From: Methanosarcinales archaeon
GTDB lineage: Archaea > Halobacteriota > Methanosarcinia > Methanosarcinales > Methanocomedenaceae
DNA: 16,317 nt
Direction of reading: 5' to 3'
Assembly (NCBI GenBank): GCA_030638625.1
Contig: DAOWEE010000377.1
Span: forward strand, 1 to 16,317
This document shows positions 1-5,573 of this stretch, piece by piece. The notes beneath the pieces are model-generated. The model was not told the DNA's origin. It made no database searches and saw only the letters and a program-made list of their open reading frames with translations. Each line of letters starts with the position of its first letter. Position 1 is the stretch's first letter. The position numbers and the translations under genes were made by a program.

Positions 1-37
1 AGCCATATTTATATCATTAGGCGTAATCTTGACAACC

Positions 38-610
38 ATGTTCTTAGCCATGGGCGCCGAAGCCACAATCGAACTCAGGGACGGCATGGTCATCAAGAAA
101 CGCCTGCCAAAAGGCTACCGCCTGGAAGCCCTTGACAACCTCATCCGCAGGGAGCGTACCCGGACAGAAGCCCGGCTCACTTCGGAGTCCAGGCGCAATG
201 GCGTGCCCACACCCATAATCTATGATATCGAGGACTTTGATATAACAATGGAATACATTGAAGGGCCAACAATAAAGGATATCATCACACCCCAGTTAAG
301 CAGCGATGTGGGCACCGTGGTGGGCAAGCTCCATACTGCCAATATTGTACACGGCGACCTCACCACCTCCAACATGATACTGCACAACGGCCGGATATAC
401 CTCATCGATTTCGGGCTGGCTTATTATGATAACTCTGTGGAGGCGCAGGGTGTGGATATCCATGTACTGTTCCAGACCTACGAGAGCACCCACAACGACC
501 ATGAAGAACTCATCTCCGCATTCTCCCAGGCGTACCGCCAGAACTTTTCAGGTGCGGATGCTGTACTGGAGCGGATAAAACAGATTGAAAGGAGAGGACG
601 ATATGCATAA
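38..610 (+). CDS. bud32: Bud32-type KEOPS kinase/ATPase (standalone or C-terminal part of a Kae1-Bud32 fusion)
   Basis: Atypical small kinase of the KEOPS complex, which supports Kae1 in making t6A in ANN-decoding tRNAs in the cytoplasm. Counting from ATG 38 (190 aa): the Bud32 GAEA loop at residues 6-9, the phosphate-binding lysine near 20-21, an RRERTRTEARL helix, catalytic HGDLTTSN at 105-112, the DFG motif with D124, and the usual basic C-terminus RGRYA. The start is uncertain. TTG 29, ATG 38 and ATG 50 are all in frame, and the frame stays open to base 2, so a Kae1-Bud32 fusion cut by the window edge is possible. I chose 38 because a TATA-like CATATTTATATC lies at 5-16, about 26 bases upstream, which fits a leaderless transcript, and because standalone Bud32 proteins have only a few residues before GAEA. 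The stop overlaps the ATG of the next gene, so the two are co-translated. Confidence 0.9.
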   Translation: MFLAMGAEATIELRDGMVIKKRLPKGYRLEALDNLIRRERTRTEARLTSESRRNGVPTPIIYDIEDFDITMEYIEGPTIKDIITPQLSSDVGTVVGKLHTANIVHGDLTTSNMILHNGRIYLIDFGLAYYDNSVEAQGVDIHVLFQTYESTHNDHEELISAFSQAYRQNFSGADAVLERIKQIERRGRYA

Positions 611-1160
611 GATTTTTTTCGCCACAGGCAATGCCCACAAACTCAGGGAAGCAAAAAATATCCTGGGCGAGGTGGGATATGAAGTAGAACAACTCGACTG
701 CGATTATCCCGAACTGCAGGCCGATGACCTTGATACCATATCGGCCTACGGCGCGCGCTGGTGTGCTGACAAACTGGACAGGGATGTTATGGTGGACGAT
801 AGCGGCATATTCATCGACGTACTGAACGGATTTCCCGGTCCCTATTCACGATATGTGGAAGACCACCTGGGCAACCGGAAGGTCCTGAAGCTCATGGAAG
901 GTGAGACCAGCCGCAGGGCAGTGTTCAGGACAGTGGTAGGATTCTGCCAACCCGGCAGCGAGCCTCACACATTCACAGGCGAGGTTGTGGGGACCATATC
1001 ACATGAAGAGCGGGGGACACATGGTTTTGGATATGACCCCATATTCCTGTATGAAGGGCAGACCTTTGGTGAACTGGAAGATGTTAAAAAGAATAAAGTA
1101 TCTCACAGGGGCAATGCCATGCGAAAATTTGCCAGTTGGTTACAAGAAAAAACTCGCTGA
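603..1160 (+). CDS. rdgB: XTP/dITP pyrophosphatase (HAM1/RdgB family)
   Basis: Hydrolyses non-canonical purine triphosphates (XTP, ITP, dITP) to the monophosphate and pyrophosphate, keeping deaminated purines out of DNA and RNA. The 185-aa product has the family's normal length and motifs: N-terminal ATGNAHKLREA (7-17, substrate binding), VDDSGIF (64-70, metal site), GFGYDPIF (141-148) and KVSHRGNAMRKF (165-176). The start at ATG 603 overlaps the bud32 stop and has an AAAGGAGAGG ribosome-binding site 588-597. The longer TTG start at 585 would make that site part of the coding sequence, so I reject it. The pairing with a kae1/bud32 locus is common in archaea. No strong terminator follows at once, but an inverted repeat lies at 1220-1258 between this gene and convergent secG. 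Confidence 0.95.
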   Translation: MHKIFFATGNAHKLREAKNILGEVGYEVEQLDCDYPELQADDLDTISAYGARWCADKLDRDVMVDDSGIFIDVLNGFPGPYSRYVEDHLGNRKVLKLMEGETSRRAVFRTVVGFCQPGSEPHTFTGEVVGTISHEERGTHGFGYDPIFLYEGQTFGELEDVKKNKVSHRGNAMRKFASWLQEKTR

Positions 1161-1219
1161 CGCTCGAAGTTACTTGAAGATATATGTAATACATTATGTA
1201 CTACAAAAAAAGATATAAC

Positions 1220-1258
1220 AATTACAGGAATTCAGGGCCAGAGGCCAAACCTGTAATT
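1220..1258. terminator. Perfect 9-bp inverted repeat between convergent rdgB and secG
   Basis: AATTACAGG at 1220-1228 pairs perfectly with CCTGTAATT at 1250-1258, and an inner GGCC/GGCC pair can form around AGA. The right arm lies inside the last codons of secG and the left arm just beyond its stop. This could be a bidirectional end-of-transcript hairpin. Archaeal termination depends mostly on T-runs, and the nearby A7 on the plus strand (a T-run for the minus strand, near 1205-1211) would serve secG. The function is inferred. Confidence 0.4.
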
Positions 1259-1405
1259 AAGCAATAATATTATCAACCCTATCAGCAGTCCACCCACCAT
1301 AATATATTTTGGGTCCATGTGGTATGTGGTCTCATCTGCCTCATAATACCGCATTAATCCTGCTGATGACTGTAGTCCGCTGCTGGTTTCTTTCTTTTTA
1401 GCCAC
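1232..1405 (-). CDS. secG: Preprotein translocase subunit SecG/Sec61-beta
   Basis: Small third subunit of the archaeal SecYE-beta translocon in the cytoplasmic membrane, homologous to eukaryotic Sec61-beta. The 57-aa product starts at GTG 1405 and reads MAKKKETSSGLQSSAGLMRY at its N-terminus. It shows the archaeal family signature, a basic start followed by GLxSSAGLMRYYE, then a DPKYIM segment and a single C-terminal membrane helix (about residues 35-50) ending in NYRFGLWP. The ribosome-binding site GGAGG lies about 10 bases upstream. It is the last gene of a minus-strand run, 62 bases after the CBS gene, and has its own TATA-like box (TTGAATATATCGG, 1446-1458 on the plus strand), so it is probably transcribed at least partly on its own. 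Length and motif make this call secure despite the small size. Confidence 0.93.
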   Translation of the reverse strand: MAKKKETSSGLQSSAGLMRYYEADETTYHMDPKYIMVGGLLIGLIILLLNYRFGLWP

Positions 1406-1445
1406 TGTTAGGTATCCTCCGTTAATTTATGTGTGATTATTGCCC

Positions 1446-1458
1446 TTGAATATATCGG
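1446..1458 (-). promoter_or_regulatory. TATA box for secG
   Basis: Read on the minus strand this is CCGATATATTCAA, an archaeal box-A-like element about 47 bases upstream of the secG GTG. A start site about 25 bases downstream (near 1426) would give a 20-base leader containing the GGAGG site. Position and composition are the only evidence. Confidence 0.45.
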
Positions 1459-1467
1459 ACAATGCCA

Positions 1468-2319
1468 TTATATCAATGCCTTCAGCAGGTCAAAGTCGTG
1501 CAGCATACCAATGAGTTTATTGCGGGCAGACAGAACCGGCATCTGGTCAATATTGTTACGTTTCAATTTCCTTGCAGTGTCACTCACCGTGGTGTTGGGT
1601 ACAACGGTCATTGGCTCACCTTTCATCTTAATAACGTCATTTACCGTAGTATCCGGAAGTTTTATTCTGGACACACTGTAATACAGGCTCATGGTATCAC
1701 GCATTGATTCCCATGTCCATGCATCATCGTCCGAACCTGCAGACATGTCCGAATGCTCCAGCGAATCCTCGATGACGCTTATATTGATCAAGTCCTTATC
1801 GTTTATCACGCCCAGCACTTCACGATTTACGTTCACCACAGGTGCAGCCTTTACCTCTGCCATCTCCATTATCATCCCCACCACAGAAACAGGGGTTTCA
1901 TGCCAGATAATAGTTGTCTGGTCATTTATCATGTCCCCGATGGGGTCCGAAATACTTAAGCCAGCGATGGCGCCTACAATATCTGCGATCGTAATAAGGC
2001 CTACAAGATTGCCATTTTCCACAACGGGAAGTCGCCTGACACCATGTTCCAGTATAATCCTGGCAGCATCCACAATAGACTCGTCAGGTGTGATGGTAAC
2101 GGGGTCTCTCCTCATAAGGATTGCAAGTTGTTCCTCTTCCGGATACTTCAGAAGGTCCGTCCTGGTAACGATGCCTACAAGCTCATCCTTCTTTACCACT
2201 GGCACGCCGGAAACGTGTTTATTTTTAAGGATTTCAAGTACCTCATCTCTGGAACCTGGCAAAGATGCATAAGCAACATCTCGCACCATTATGTCTCCAA
2301 CTGTTGTAAAACCAGGCAT
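1468..2319 (-). CDS. Four-CBS-domain protein
   Basis: A 283-aa soluble protein made almost entirely of four CBS modules, that is, two Bateman pairs that usually bind adenine nucleotides or S-adenosyl compounds and act as energy or ligand sensors. Modules lie at roughly 8-58 (ending VGIVTRTDLL), 68-115 (HGVRRLPVVENGNLVGLITIAD), 126-180 (APVVNVNREVLGVINDKDLI) and 225-283 (NIDQMPVLSARNKLIGMLHD). An acidic linker near 190-205 (SAGSDDDAW) separates the third and fourth modules. There is no fused enzyme domain, so its partner is unknown. A ribosome-binding site (AGGAG) lies about 8 bases before ATG 2319. It starts 39 bases after the stop of the uspA gene, consistent with one transcript. An UspA protein with a stand-alone CBS protein suggests an adenylate-responsive stress module; that is inference. 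Confidence 0.93.
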   Translation of the reverse strand: MPGFTTVGDIMVRDVAYASLPGSRDEVLEILKNKHVSGVPVVKKDELVGIVTRTDLLKYPEEEQLAILMRRDPVTITPDESIVDAARIILEHGVRRLPVVENGNLVGLITIADIVGAIAGLSISDPIGDMINDQTTIIWHETPVSVVGMIMEMAEVKAAPVVNVNREVLGVINDKDLINISVIEDSLEHSDMSAGSDDDAWTWESMRDTMSLYYSVSRIKLPDTTVNDVIKMKGEPMTVVPNTTVSDTARKLKRNNIDQMPVLSARNKLIGMLHDFDLLKALI

Positions 2320-2358
2320 TTTATGTAACTCCTATTTTGGCTTGTGATGGTGCTTGTA

Positions 2359-2811
2359 CTATTTGGGTTTTTCCCCTCTTACAATCATCACAGGTATTTT
2401 AGAGGTCCTTGATACTTTTTCTGCTACACTGCCCAGCAAGAATCTATCAAGACCGCTTTTGCCAAGGGTTCCCATAACAACAAGGTCGGCTGAGACATTT
2501 TCAGATATTTTTATAATCTCCTCTGCAGGATGCCCTTCAATATTGAAAGATTCTATTTCCAAATCCTCAGCTTCGGCCAGCTCTTCCACCTGTTTGACAG
2601 CTTCATCTCCTTCCTTTTTCAAAATCTCGTACATGTTCCCCATCGCCATATCCACTGGGATGGAAGTAAACGCCCCAGTGTCCACCACAAACACGGCAGT
2701 CAGCTTGGCTTCTGATATCCTGGCAACCTCAATTGCGTGTTTAACGGCATTTACAGAGTTCTCAGAACCGTCCGTTGCAATAACAATATTCTTAAATATC
2801 TCGCTTTTCAT
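2359..2811 (-). CDS. Universal stress protein, UspA family, ATP-binding type
   Basis: A 150-aa single-domain Usp protein. The N-terminal strand is KNIVIATDGSENS (7-19), with the usual Asp contacting ATP. The C-terminal GTLGKSGLDRFLLGS at 114-128 matches the G-x2-G-x9-G-S motif of ATP-binding Usp proteins such as MJ0577, so this one probably binds ATP. I place the start at ATG 2811 because GGAGGGAG sits five bases upstream. An in-frame ATG at 2826 would turn that ribosome-binding site into coding sequence. The gene follows the amidohydrolase stop by about 15 bases and precedes the CBS gene by 39, so all three are probably co-transcribed. The specific signal it answers to cannot be read from the sequence. 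Confidence 0.93.
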   Translation of the reverse strand: MKSEIFKNIVIATDGSENSVNAVKHAIEVARISEAKLTAVFVVDTGAFTSIPVDMAMGNMYEILKKEGDEAVKQVEELAEAEDLEIESFNIEGHPAEEIIKISENVSADLVVMGTLGKSGLDRFLLGSVAEKVSRTSKIPVMIVRGEKPK

Positions 2812-2826
2812 GAAATCTCCCTCCAT

Positions 2827-4008
2827 TTATGCTATGATGGTTTTAATGTCATCAGGTCTCCCGCGTCTTACAAAGCTGGCAAGCATGTCGTGGCTGTTTG
2901 ACAGATTAGAAGACCTGTTATTCAGCACCATTAGTTTAGCCTGTTTTCCTTCCTGTATTGAACCCAATCGTTCATCCAGCCCAAGTATCCGGGCAGCGTT
3001 TAGCGTGCACATCTTAAATACCTGTCTGTCTTCCAGTCCATAGACCTTTGACAGGAATTCCATTTCAGAGAACATATTGACCGAATTCAGCATAACATTG
3101 TCTGTACCTGCTGCAACCATGACACCCATATCCAGCATCCTGGCGATGGGGGGACGGGTGGAGGAACCTACACGGGTTATGAAATTCGACCTTGGACACA
3201 CCACAGCAGGAATATCTGCATCCACGAGCTGTTTTATGTGTGCATCCGATGCGTGTGTCATGTGCACGATAAAATCTGGCTCCAGTTCAATTGCCCTGGA
3301 AATGTCAGAGTCATCCTTTTCGCCAGCGTGTATGGCGAACGGTTTACCTGCCCTGCGGGCGGCATGTGCTGCTTGTTCCAGCATTTCAAAGGGTACGTCA
3401 TTGACCCCGCTCATACCTATGCCACTGCATACATCCAAAAGGGCATCCAGTCCACCATTCCTGATTTTTTCAGACTGCTGTGGCCGGCCCATTGTCATGC
3501 CAGTGATACTGCTTGACACAAAGGCTGATGAAGATGCAGAGGCTGATACAAATGCAGGTAAGGGTGTGGGTGAGGGTGCGAAAGTGGATGTGGATGCTGA
3601 TACGTAAGCGCCCAGGGCATCTGCCAGCATGGATGCACCTTCTATGCCGCCTTCCCTGAAATCACAGAATGCACAGGTGCCGGTGTGCACCATATCATTT
3701 AATGTCCGGCTCATAGCCGCCTTTATATTGCTGGCTGGCGATTCCCTGAGTATACGGTGTTTCAGGCCGTCAGGGGGTCGTACCAGGCTGTCAAGGTCAG
3801 ACAGTGGCGGGTCCTTGACAATGGAATCACCGATATGGGTGTGGGCATTGACAAAACACGGGACCACCATGCCCTCCAGTGTGGCATCCACTGATGAACC
3901 ACTCCCTACTTCCGTGATGATACCGTCTTTAATGCACAGGTATCCTTCAATTATCCCGGGCTCATCGCCATAAACAATAGTCCCTGAGATAACTTGCTCA
4001 TCACTCAT
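2827..4008 (-). CDS. Metal-dependent amidohydrolase (COG0402-like), substrate unknown, with a repeat-expanded insert
   Basis: A 393-aa TIM-barrel amidohydrolase of the cytosine-deaminase/chlorohydrolase type. Visible metal ligands are the HxH pair in NAHTHIGD, a His in AIHAGEKDD, a His in VHMTHASD and the catalytic Asp in AAGTDNVMLN. The C-terminal NAARILGL-RLGSIQEGKQA segment is the usual beta-sandwich return. Family members deaminate purines, pyrimidines or related amines; nothing here fixes the substrate. I start at ATG 4008 (MSDEQVISGTIVYGD), where family similarity begins. An in-frame ATG at 4083 would add 25 residues with no family character, and neither start has a strong ribosome-binding site. 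Residues about 134-164 are an Ala/Ser/Thr/Pro-rich stretch encoded by imperfect tandem repeats and not expected in the fold. First gene of the amidohydrolase-uspA-CBS run. Confidence 0.88.
   Translation of the reverse strand: MSDEQVISGTIVYGDEPGIIEGYLCIKDGIITEVGSGSSVDATLEGMVVPCFVNAHTHIGDSIVKDPPLSDLDSLVRPPDGLKHRILRESPASNIKAAMSRTLNDMVHTGTCAFCDFREGGIEGASMLADALGAYVSASTSTFAPSPTPLPAFVSASASSSAFVSSSITGMTMGRPQQSEKIRNGGLDALLDVCSGIGMSGVNDVPFEMLEQAAHAARRAGKPFAIHAGEKDDSDISRAIELEPDFIVHMTHASDAHIKQLVDADIPAVVCPRSNFITRVGSSTRPPIARMLDMGVMVAAGTDNVMLNSVNMFSEMEFLSKVYGLEDRQVFKMCTLNAARILGLDERLGSIQEGKQAKLMVLNNRSSNLSNSHDMLASFVRRGRPDDIKTIIA
3522..3557 (+). repeat. Tandem 18-bp repeat inside the amidohydrolase gene
   Basis: Two adjacent 18-base units, AGGCTGATGAAGATGCAG at 3522-3539 and AGGCTGATACAAATGCAG at 3540-3557, agree at 15 of 18 positions. 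A third, more diverged copy (GATGCTGATACGTA) lies near 3595-3608. The units preserve the reading frame and encode repeated A-(F/Y)-V-S-x-S segments on the minus strand. This pattern fits slippage expansion of a surface loop. Confidence 0.7.
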
Positions 4009-4112
4009 CTTCTTTATGATGTTCCTTTTAATTGATATTGATTGTGCAACATTAGAAATATACGTGTTATCAGACTCACACATTGACTGCTTTCACCACA
4101 ATATTTGCCTGT

Positions 4113-4438
4113 GTGAATGGGGTATAAGTGTGTTAAGCCATTTTTTATCATTTTAATACGTGATTTGCTGTATTTACCTGTATTAAACCAACCCCCTTGT
4201 TTCCGATGGAAAAACCAATTAAATACAAATCGATTATATTTAGCGTGAATGTGTGTTGTTATGGTGTGAATATGAAAACTACTGTAAAACCGGGTTCTAT
4301 TTTGTTTAATATGGTGTTAATCCATCTATTTGAGATACATACACCCATTCACCCATATTTCCACTATAAACTATATATGTCATAAGTATTATCTATTCAC
4401 ATGTTAACTACAACATTGGGTGTGATTCACAAATTCAC
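4113..4438. promoter_or_regulatory. Cluster of seven GTGAAT/ATTCAC sites, one inside a TGTGA-T-TCACA palindrome
   Basis: In the non-coding region between the amidohydrolase and the winged-helix gene, GTGAAT occurs at 4113, 4245 and 4266, and its complement ATTCAC at 4347, 4395, 4425 and 4433. The copy at 4425 lies in the 11-base palindrome TGTGATTCACA (4421-4431). The three left copies face right and the four right copies face left. The left-most site sits just downstream of the TATA-like TTATACC (minus strand, about 4121-4128) for the amidohydrolase. The others flank the TATA box proposed for the winged-helix gene. An operator cluster for a dimeric regulator, possibly the adjacent gene's own product, is inferred. 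Confidence 0.45.
4366..4379 (+). promoter_or_regulatory. TATA box for the winged-helix gene
   Basis: AAACTATATATGTC is the best archaeal box-A match in the region. A start about 25 bases downstream (near 4398) would give a leader of roughly 155-160 bases before ATG 4558, long for an archaeal mRNA. Two of the ATTCAC sites (4425, 4433) would then lie within the early transcribed region and one (4395) over the start site. Confidence 0.4.
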
Positions 4439-4452
4439 ATCAAAGAAATTAA

Positions 4453-4557
4453 CGATTTCGGAGGGGATGGATTCTTCCGATGTCAGGGATGCCCCCGCAA
4501 TCTGAGGGGATTTGCGGGGGAATTCCTCCTATTTCAAATCCTGTTGAGGACAGGCAA
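4453..4557 (+). promoter_or_regulatory. Structured 5' leader of the winged-helix gene
   Basis: CCCCCGCAA (4492-4500) and TTGCGGGGG (4512-4520) form a perfect 9-bp stem around an 11-base purine-rich loop. Upstream, GGAGGGG (about 4460-4466) can pair with TTCCTCC (4523-4529) to enclose it, and TCGGA/TCCGA can form a competing small hairpin at the 5' end. The ribosome-binding site GAGGA lies about 4547-4551. The GC-rich stem stands out from the AT-rich surroundings. I do not recognise a known riboswitch class. A DNA cruciform or protein site is an alternative to an RNA switch. Confidence 0.4.
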
Positions 4558-5154
4558 ATGGAGATACGTGTCGACATAAAACTGGACAATGGTTCAACTG
4601 ATAAAACAGAACTTACAGGCAACATTAGTTCTGAAGCTTTATTGAATCTCATAAACAAGTTCACAGACCTGTATAAATCCTCACTTTCAACACAGCCTGC
4701 ATTTGCTGCGCCACAAGTAGCGACAAACACACTCGCTGTGCAGCCCCAGGCATTAACAACAACTCCAACAAATCAACCTACATCTCAAATACTCCAACCC
4801 AAAACCAACCCCCACGAGACTCGTAACTTTGGCATTGCTGAAGAAGAATACAGCCAGCTGAAGAACGAGTCTCTAACAATTAAAGAACGATTGGAACTTT
4901 TCCTGAATTTTGAATACAAGGGTCAGTGGTTCACGTCCCTTGAAGTAAAAAAGGACTATGACAGGATATATGGCCCCATAAACCTGAGCACTGTGTCCAC
5001 CTACCTTTCCAGGCTGTACCGAGAAGAAAAACTTGAACGCACAGGTAACCGTAACCAACGGAAATATTGTGTAAAGGAACTGCCGGAACTGCCAGAACCA
5101 CCAGAACTGCAAGTACATACCTTTGAAGCTGCCCAGTACCAGCGAATCCGGTAA
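4558..5154 (+). CDS. Uncharacterised protein with C-terminal winged-helix-like domain
   Basis: I do not recognise the 198-aa product as a named family. Three parts are visible: an N-terminal small domain (1-42, MEIRVDIKLDNG onward, with predicted strands and a helix); a low-complexity Thr/Gln/Pro/Ala linker (about 43-90); and a C-terminal domain (about 105-175). In the last, helices around LTIKERLELFLNF, LEVKKDYDRIYG and LSTVSTYLSRLYREEKLERT resemble a winged helix ending in the NQRKYCV wing. The tail LPELPEPPEL is a short proline-glutamate repeat. The start at ATG 4558 has GAGGA about seven bases upstream. An upstream in-frame ATG at 4480 would run the coding sequence through the leader hairpin and is rejected. 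A DNA-binding regulator, perhaps controlling itself through the upstream sites, is the likeliest role; this is inference. It converges on the CxxC gene. Confidence 0.75.
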   Translation: MEIRVDIKLDNGSTDKTELTGNISSEALLNLINKFTDLYKSSLSTQPAFAAPQVATNTLAVQPQALTTTPTNQPTSQILQPKTNPHETRNFGIAEEEYSQLKNESLTIKERLELFLNFEYKGQWFTSLEVKKDYDRIYGPINLSTVSTYLSRLYREEKLERTGNRNQRKYCVKELPELPEPPELQVHTFEAAQYQRIR

Positions 5155-5194
5155 TATTAAATCCAGTCTTGTGGTCCAGAATTATTCTAATTCC

Positions 5195-5266
5195 GGTCAA
5201 TTATCTTGGCCAATTAAATCCAATTCCAGGCCATTAACTCTGGTCAGTTAACTTAAGTCAGTTAAT
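5195..5266. repeat. Degenerate GGTCAGTTAA repeats in a convergent intergenic region
   Basis: Five imperfect copies of a roughly nine-base unit follow the winged-helix gene: GGTCAATTA (5195), GGCCAATTA (5208), GGCCATTAA (5229), GGTCAGTTA (5242) and AGTCAGTTA (5256), mostly 13-14 bases apart (one gap is 21). The block ends in the tail of the convergent CxxC gene. I see no hairpin followed by a T-run on either strand. The repeats may simply be slippage products. Confidence 0.4.
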
Positions 5267-5552
5267 CCAGTTCACAGCGGTTCAAGTCTGCTGACATCAT
5301 ATGCTGGTATTGGTCCAGCATGGAACTATGAATACGTCTTGTAAACCTGGCCTGGATTATAGAAACAAACAACGAATTTTCGCCTACCTTGACCTCCACA
5401 TCAGTGGATTTGATTGGAGCAAGGTCTGTTGGGACCATCACAGGACCGCTGCAGGACGTACAGATCCTGAAGTCCCGGTCCTCCCTTTTAATGAATTCCT
5501 TGACTTCATTGTCAACAATAAAACTCTTGGCCACAGCCTCGCGGTAGGACAA
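5262..5552 (-). CDS. Small CxxC protein downstream of TBP, function unknown
   Basis: A 96-aa protein I cannot assign to a characterised family. It has one CTSC (residues 31-34) followed by GPVMVPTDLAPIKSTDVEVKV, then a basic amphipathic C-terminal part (ARFTRRIHSSMLDQYQHM). One CxxC is half a zinc ribbon, so a metal site would need a dimer; a redox-active pair is also possible. I choose TTG 5552 because GGTGAT, a strong archaeal ribosome-binding sequence, ends four bases before it. The GTG at 5561 lies within that sequence. The gene starts 21 bases after the TBP stop and is separated from it by a nine-T run. Its location invites a role in transcription, but nothing in the sequence proves that. 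No signal peptide or membrane helix is visible. Confidence 0.72.
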   Translation of the reverse strand: MSYREAVAKSFIVDNEVKEFIKREDRDFRICTSCSGPVMVPTDLAPIKSTDVEVKVGENSLFVSIIQARFTRRIHSSMLDQYQHMMSADLNRCELD

Positions 5553-5564
5553 TATAATCACCAG

Positions 5565-5573
5565 AAAAAAAAA
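5565..5573 (-). terminator. T9 run after the TBP stop codon
   Basis: On the minus strand nine consecutive T residues follow the TBP stop at once and precede the GGTGAT ribosome-binding site of the next gene. Runs of T in the non-template strand are the main intrinsic termination signal in archaea, so this may end part of the TBP transcripts and lower expression of the CxxC gene. Confidence 0.55.

Noticed and set aside
1691..2272. Open plus-strand frame opposite the CBS gene.
   Set aside because: Low-complexity Ser/Thr composition typical of an antisense shadow; no start signals.
2354..3043. Long open frame on the plus strand opposite uspA and the amidohydrolase.
   Set aside because: Serine-rich shadow with no domain; the minus-strand genes have clear family motifs.
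4009..4083. N-terminal extension of the amidohydrolase from ATG 4083.
   Set aside because: The 25 residues lack family similarity, and MSDEQVISGTIVYGD matches a normal N-terminus; not fully excluded because neither start has a good ribosome-binding site.
4197..4385. Short open plus-strand frame in the region before the winged-helix gene.
   Set aside because: No ribosome-binding site or domain; it overlaps the operator-like sites and the TATA box.
4421..4431. TGTGATTCACA as a bacterial CRP site.
   Set aside because: The half-sites resemble CRP's, but the spacing is wrong (1 instead of 6 bases) and the setting is archaeal.
4480..4557. Upstream ATG 4480 as the start of the winged-helix protein.
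   Set aside because: It would make the hairpin leader and the GAGGA ribosome-binding site coding; the first 26 residues (Gly/Pro-rich) look non-protein-like.
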